64,000 bases of DNA from Mucilaginibacter empetricola (GTDB taxonomy: Bacteria; Bacteroidota; Bacteroidia; Sphingobacteriales; Sphingobacteriaceae). The stretch is taken from the NCBI RefSeq assembly GCF_024808665.1, contig NZ_JANUBZ010000007.1, forward strand, positions 248,001 through 312,000, in the 5' to 3' direction. Below the pieces are notes generated by a model. That model worked only from the letters and a program-made list of their open reading frames with translations. It was not told the DNA's origin and made no database searches. Every line of letters starts with the position of its first letter. Within the stretch, counting starts at the first letter, position 1. This document shows positions 60,365 to 64,000 of this stretch, in pieces. The position numbers and the translations under genes were made by a program.

Positions 60365-61315
60365 ATGATAAATATACCATACAAAGACTTAGAAAAGCAT
60401 GACAATCAGCTACATCCCGCGTTGCAGTTTTTAATTTTCATTTGCATCTTTTTTGTGATATTAATTGTTGGGAATATACTGGGAGCCGGTTTAATAACCG
60501 CTCTTTATGGTGTTAAAACATTTACCGCATTAAGTACCTTAAACCCAACTGCCCCGCATATTATTAATGCGCTGTGGATACTGCAAACCATCGGTACTAC
60601 TTTCCCCATACTGGCAGCACCTGTGTTTTTTTCGTACGTAGTGGTGCGCGATCCTGGCACTTATCTTAAAGCTAACTTCCGTTTTCCATGGGGTTTGTTG
60701 TTTATCGCGGTATTAATTATGCTGCTGTCCAACCCGGTAATTGAGGTTTTATCAAACATTAACGAAAAACTGAAGTTGCCGCATGCCCTAGGTGGCATAC
60801 AGAAATGGATGGAAGATAGTGAAAACGAAGCCCGTCAAATTACCGAGGTCATGCTGAAAATGAACACCGTATGGACTTTAATATTCGATGTAGTGTTTAT
60901 TGGCTTAGTGCCAGCCATTGTTGAAGAGTTTATGTTTAGGGGTACCCTGCAAACCATTTTTTTAAAATGGACAAAAAACAGTCATGTTGCTATTTGGATA
61001 ACTGCCATTTTGTTCAGCGCTTTTCATATTGAGTTTTTTGGCTTTTTGCCAAGGCTGATGCTGGGTTTGTTATTTGGCTATTTTGTGGCATGGACCGGCA
61101 GCATATGGCCGGCCGTTTGGGCCCATTTTTTAAATAATGGTCTGGATGTGGTAGTAACCTACCTGGCACAACACAAGCTGATTAAAATTAACCCTGATGA
61201 TACACATGTATTTAATAATATAGCCTATATAAGCAGCTTCATCATTTTATTTGCGCTGATGCTTATTTACCGGCGCATAGCGCTAGAAAAAAAACAATTA
61301 ATAGAAGAAGGATAA
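60365..61315 (+). CDS. CPBP family intramembrane metalloprotease
   Basis: 316 residues from the ATG at 60365 (a longer frame exists but overlaps dusB). Several membrane helices and the CAAX-protease motifs: EEFMFRG (EExxxR), FSAFHIEFFGF with the His, and WAHFLNNGLD with His and Asn. It cleaves or processes membrane substrates; the target is unknown. It heads a tight operon with DUF2007, cdsA and phosphatidylserine decarboxylase genes. Confidence 0.88.
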   Translation: MINIPYKDLEKHDNQLHPALQFLIFICIFFVILIVGNILGAGLITALYGVKTFTALSTLNPTAPHIINALWILQTIGTTFPILAAPVFFSYVVVRDPGTYLKANFRFPWGLLFIAVLIMLLSNPVIEVLSNINEKLKLPHALGGIQKWMEDSENEARQITEVMLKMNTVWTLIFDVVFIGLVPAIVEEFMFRGTLQTIFLKWTKNSHVAIWITAILFSAFHIEFFGFLPRLMLGLLFGYFVAWTGSIWPAVWAHFLNNGLDVVVTYLAQHKLIKINPDDTHVFNNIAYISSFIILFALMLIYRRIALEKKQLIEEG

Positions 61316-61316
61316 G

Positions 61317-61529
61317 ATGGAGAAAAATTGGATAAAAATTTTCTCATCCACCAATTATTACCAGGCCGAAATGGTAAAACAGGCCCTTGTAGGCCATCAA
61401 ATCGGTTCGGTTTTAATAAACAAACAAGATACAACTTACCGCGCCTTTGGCGAAATTGAAGTTTATATTCACCAGGAAGATTTTAGCAATGCTATTGAGA
61501 TTATCATCCTCAACCAAATTAATTTATGA
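61317..61529 (+). CDS. DUF2007 (putative signal-transducing) small protein
   Basis: 70 residues: MEKNWIKIFSSTNYYQAEMV, KQALVGHQIGSVLIN and GEIEVYIHQEDFSNAIEII give the ferredoxin-like DUF2007 layout. The start lies one base after the protease stop, and its stop overlaps the cdsA start by four bases, so all three are translationally coupled. Biochemical role unknown. Confidence 0.85.
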   Translation: MEKNWIKIFSSTNYYQAEMVKQALVGHQIGSVLINKQDTTYRAFGEIEVYIHQEDFSNAIEIIILNQINL

Positions 61530-62338
61530 AAACACGCGCCATTACGGGCTTCTTTTTTGTTATAGTGATGCTGGGTTCCGTACTGCTGGGACAATATGTA
61601 TTTAGTGCGTTTTATTTGTTGATATCTGTTTTATGCCTTCACGAGTTTTATAAACTCATTGCACAAACAGGCGTAAAACCAAATATGCAAGCCGGTATGT
61701 TAAATGGCATTCTATTATTTGCCTTTGTTGCTTTGCAATATTACACTGATATATCAACGGGGCATTTTTTGTTAGCGCTACTACCTTTTTCTATGTCCCT
61801 CATTTTTATTCAGGAATTATATAAACCATCGCCTGCGCCATTTACCAATATTGCTTTTACATTTTTGGGAATAATTTTCACCGTACTCCCTTTTGCTTTT
61901 TTTCATTCAATGGCATTTGTAAAGGGGCATTTTAATTTTCATTTCCCGCTTGCCTTTCTATTAATTCTGTGGACGAACGATACCGGAGCCTATTTAACCG
62001 GAAGATTTTTTGGAAGGACAAAGCTTTTTGAACGCCATTCACCTAAAAAAACCTGGGAAGGCTTTATTGGTGGTGCCTTGCTCGCTATAGGCACCGCATT
62101 AATAATTTCTCATTATTTTTTCGATGTTCGCTGGTTGCAATGGGCATCAATGGCTTTTTATATCAGCCTCATTGGCACCTTTGGTGATCTGGTTGAATCG
62201 ATGTTTAAACGCAGCATTAATATAAAGGACTCAGGGGGCATATTACCTGGTCACGGTGGCCTTTTAGATCGCTTTGATGGACTCTTACTTTCCGCACCAC
62301 TTGTTTTTGCTTTCTTCTATTTATTTTTTATTGCCTAA
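61526..62338 (+). CDS. cdsA: Phosphatidate cytidylyltransferase
   Basis: 270 residues with about seven membrane helices. The CDP-alcohol signature is in the C-terminal part: TNDTGAYLTGRFFGRTKLF, HSPKKTWEGFIGG, then GDLVESMFKRSINIKDSG and LPGHGGLLDRFDG. It makes CDP-diacylglycerol, the precursor of phosphatidylserine and phosphatidylethanolamine. The decarboxylase gene 27 bases downstream completes the pathway to PE, although no phosphatidylserine synthase is visible in the window. Confidence 0.95.
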   Translation: MKTRAITGFFFVIVMLGSVLLGQYVFSAFYLLISVLCLHEFYKLIAQTGVKPNMQAGMLNGILLFAFVALQYYTDISTGHFLLALLPFSMSLIFIQELYKPSPAPFTNIAFTFLGIIFTVLPFAFFHSMAFVKGHFNFHFPLAFLLILWTNDTGAYLTGRFFGRTKLFERHSPKKTWEGFIGGALLAIGTALIISHYFFDVRWLQWASMAFYISLIGTFGDLVESMFKRSINIKDSGGILPGHGGLLDRFDGLLLSAPLVFAFFYLFFIA

Positions 62339-62365
62339 TTTTACACCGATCAACATTATATTTCA

Positions 62366-63115
62366 ATGACTTTCCATAAAGAAGGATATAGCTCCCTTGC
62401 CATTTGCATACTGTTCATATTTGTTTTGAACGCTGTGATACAGTTTTATTTTCCAGAAGCCACTGTTGTTAAATGGATAGTTTACATCCTTTCGTTTGCG
62501 CTGTTTGTAATTATTGTACAATTTTTCCGCAGCCCCTCAATCACCATACAAACTGATGAAAAAGCGGTGCTTTGCCCTGCTGATGGTAAGGTTGTTGTAA
62601 TTGAAGAAACTGTAGAAACCGAATATTTTAAAGATAAAAGGATCCAGCTTTCGGTATTTATGTCGCCAATAAACGTGCATATTAACCGTAATCCCATTGC
62701 TGGTGTGGTTAAATATTTTAAATACCACCCAGGTAAATACCTGGTGGCCTGGCATCCAAAATCGAGCACTGAAAATGAGCGGACTACTATTGTTATTGAA
62801 AACAGCAATGGTGTTGCCGTATTATTTCGCCAGATAGCCGGAGCGCTTGCCCGCCGTATTGTTTGGTATGTAAAGGAAGGTGACAAGGTAGATCAGGGCG
62901 CGCAGTTTGGCTTCATCAAATTTGGCTCGCGTGTAGATGTATTTTTACCGATCGGAACAGAAATTAAAGTTGAACTGGGCCAGGTTGTAAAAGGTGGTCA
63001 TACCATACTTGCCGAATTACCAGCAAAAGCTGCAAAAAAACAAGATGCTGACGGTGCATTTGAGGCCGTCGCCGCAGCAAGACCGGTAAAAACAACCGTT
63101 AAGAAAACTGTATAA
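62366..63115 (+). CDS. Phosphatidylserine decarboxylase family proenzyme
   Basis: 249 residues. Two hydrophobic segments (residues 8-52) anchor it in the membrane. The PADGKVV, FMSPINVHINRNP and AWHPKSSTENERT motifs are typical of the short Psd type. The self-cleavage site is Gly187-Ser188 in IKFGSRVD, where Ser becomes the pyruvoyl group. It converts phosphatidylserine to phosphatidylethanolamine. The C-terminal 25 residues are an Ala/Lys-rich tail. Last gene of the CPBP operon. Confidence 0.93.
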   Translation: MTFHKEGYSSLAICILFIFVLNAVIQFYFPEATVVKWIVYILSFALFVIIVQFFRSPSITIQTDEKAVLCPADGKVVVIEETVETEYFKDKRIQLSVFMSPINVHINRNPIAGVVKYFKYHPGKYLVAWHPKSSTENERTTIVIENSNGVAVLFRQIAGALARRIVWYVKEGDKVDQGAQFGFIKFGSRVDVFLPIGTEIKVELGQVVKGGHTILAELPAKAAKKQDADGAFEAVAAARPVKTTVKKTV

Positions 63116-63145
63116 AGGCTAATATTTAAGCTGATAAAATAAGGA

Positions 63146-63175
63146 AAGCGCCGGTATAACACCGGCGCTTTTTTA
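63146..63175 (+). terminator. Intrinsic terminator of the CPBP-cdsA-psd operon
   Basis: AAGCGCCGGT, loop ATAAC and ACCGGCGCTT, followed by TTTTT. Confidence 0.92.
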
Positions 63176-63210
63176 TTTCTGTAACAAAACCAGAACTTTT
63201 ATCGTTTCAA

Positions 63211-63363
63211 TTACCCTAAATCAATAACATAATCTAAGTTTACATAACTATCTCTAGCAAACACCTGTTTATCAGTGTCAAAACAACCAATATGCATACG
63301 TTGTCTGATAATCTTATGACTGGGTAAATTGCCTTCTACATGGTGTTTCTCTTCCTGGAAGCA
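63211..63363 (-). pseudogene. Possible decayed gene fragment
   Basis: A 50-residue open frame on the minus strand with coding-like composition (EEKHHVEGNLPSHKIIRQ, GCFDTDKQVFARDSYVNLDY, VIDLG) ends at a TAA but has an in-frame stop directly upstream. A second frame upstream (63336-63450 region) looks partly protein-like as well. Together they suggest a frameshifted remnant. I do not recognise the family. Confidence 0.3.
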
Positions 63364-63510
63364 CTATTAAAATAAAGTTCTTTCGAGTAAGAATGAACTA
63401 TTAGGTGCCAGAAATCGAAAACAACAATCTGATGAGCATTATCTACCTGCAAATCGCATAATATGACTTGTCAGATAATCTGACATTTAATGAATTTGTC
63501 AGATTTACAG

Positions 63511-64000
63511 TTAATTTTCAATCAACTCGTTGGTGTTAACCAACTCATTATAAATGCCATCCCAAAGAGTTATACGTTTTTCGAGCGCGGTTATTGAGGC
63601 TGCTGTAATTTCCTCCCATTTTTGAGTGTCGTTGCCACAAAGTTCCGCCGTCATTTCCAGCGCCAGGTAACTGTGATGGTCTCCGTCAACTTCAATATGG
63701 CGGTCCAGGTAATATTTAAACTGTGAAACCTGACCCGGGAATTTGAGGTTAAGGTCATTCACAATCGTCACAAACATATAAGGGATCAGGTCCTCCCTGC
63801 CAAAGGTAAAAACAGCTGCCTGTAAATGTGCCTTGCCGCTGTTTATAATATCAAAAGTATAGTCAACAAATTCGCGCGCTGCATCGGGGACAGCAGCTGT
63901 GGTAAAAGCAGACTTCAGGTCCCCTGTGTTTTGCAGGGCATTTATAAAACTCAGAAATACAACCGGATCAGCACCACATTGAGCCATAGCATCCAGGTAC
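63511..64000 (-). CDS. DUF3050 family protein (heme oxygenase-like fold), 5' truncated by window edge
   Basis: The frame stays open through the right edge (YLDAMAQCGADP ...). The visible 163 residues match DUF3050: CGADPVVFLSFINALQ, FVDYTFDIINSGKAHLQAAV, FGREDLIPYMFVTIVNDLN, FKYYLDRHIEVDGDHHSYLA and WEEITAASITALEKRITLWD. The His residues in YYLDRHIEVDGDHH may hold a metal. The family is helical and heme-oxygenase-like, with unknown activity. The true start lies outside the window; the ATG at 63987 is internal. Confidence 0.82.
   Translation of the reverse strand, partial: YLDAMAQCGADPVVFLSFINALQNTGDLKSAFTTAAVPDAAREFVDYTFDIINSGKAHLQAAVFTFGREDLIPYMFVTIVNDLNLKFPGQVSQFKYYLDRHIEVDGDHHSYLALEMTAELCGNDTQKWEEITAASITALEKRITLWDGIYNELVNTNELIEN

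Overview
The window looks like a chromosomal segment of a Bacteroidota bacterium of the Sphingobacteriaceae, most like Mucilaginibacter or Pedobacter (inference from gene content; no marker gene was compared). The support is three SusC-type TonB receptors, two SusD-like lipoproteins of the SusD-like_2 type, DUF1735 and DUF4249 lipoproteins, a LytS/LytTR pair, PadR/PspC, and many promoters of the Bacteroidota form TTTG-N19-21-TAnnTTTG. Base composition is moderately AT-rich and coding runs on both strands in short operons.

Layout. 1-2472 is the 5' part of a susC gene that leaves the window on the left. 3.1-8.2 kb holds small regulator/enzyme units on the + strand: SRPBCC+MarR, a secreted metallo-beta-lactamase-fold hydrolase, an AraC regulator with a metal-binding N-terminus next to an HMA-MauE membrane protein, a Crp/Fnr regulator and a secreted alpha/beta hydrolase. 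8.3-11.4 kb is accessory: a YefM/YoeB toxin-antitoxin pair and a frameshifted cyclodeaminase-like/ImmA-IrrE fusion, each bordered by copies of a short palindromic repeat, then two tiny cysteine-rich exported proteins. 11.4-16.8 kb (minus) holds DUF417, SDR and TMEM175 genes, two paralogous alpha/beta hydrolases and two paralogous TetR regulators. Four copies of one operator-like palindrome precede the hydrolase and TetR genes. 17.5-34 kb holds a VOC/AraC pair, a susC-susD pair (+), tRNA-Arg(CCU), metG, ldcA/doxX, and a susC-susD-DUF1735 operon (-).

33.9-47.6 kb holds PadR/PspC, an unlisted 59-residue double-glycine peptide with a knottin-like cysteine pattern (35963-36142), a TonB receptor of the OMP_b-brl_3 type, an STN-TonB receptor/DUF4249 pair, a LytS/LytTR two-component system and an M14 carboxypeptidase. 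47.6-52.4 kb holds recQ and murF among foldback repeats. 52.4-59 kb holds an FAD oxidoreductase, a YugP-type metallopeptidase, two AidA/PixA-family proteins and two YXWGXW-repeat proteins. 58.8-63.1 kb is housekeeping: apaG, dusB, a CPBP protease, DUF2007, cdsA and a phosphatidylserine decarboxylase. A DUF3050 gene runs off the right edge.

Two themes stand out. First, the small GG-leader cystine-knot-like peptide, which ordinary ORF length cut-offs miss, is the best candidate for something undescribed. Second, intergenic DNA is crowded with several families of foldback, REP-like and degenerate tandem repeats. These repeatedly begin at, or within a few bases of, the stop codons of neighbouring genes, and in one case supply the stop codon context of two convergent genes.
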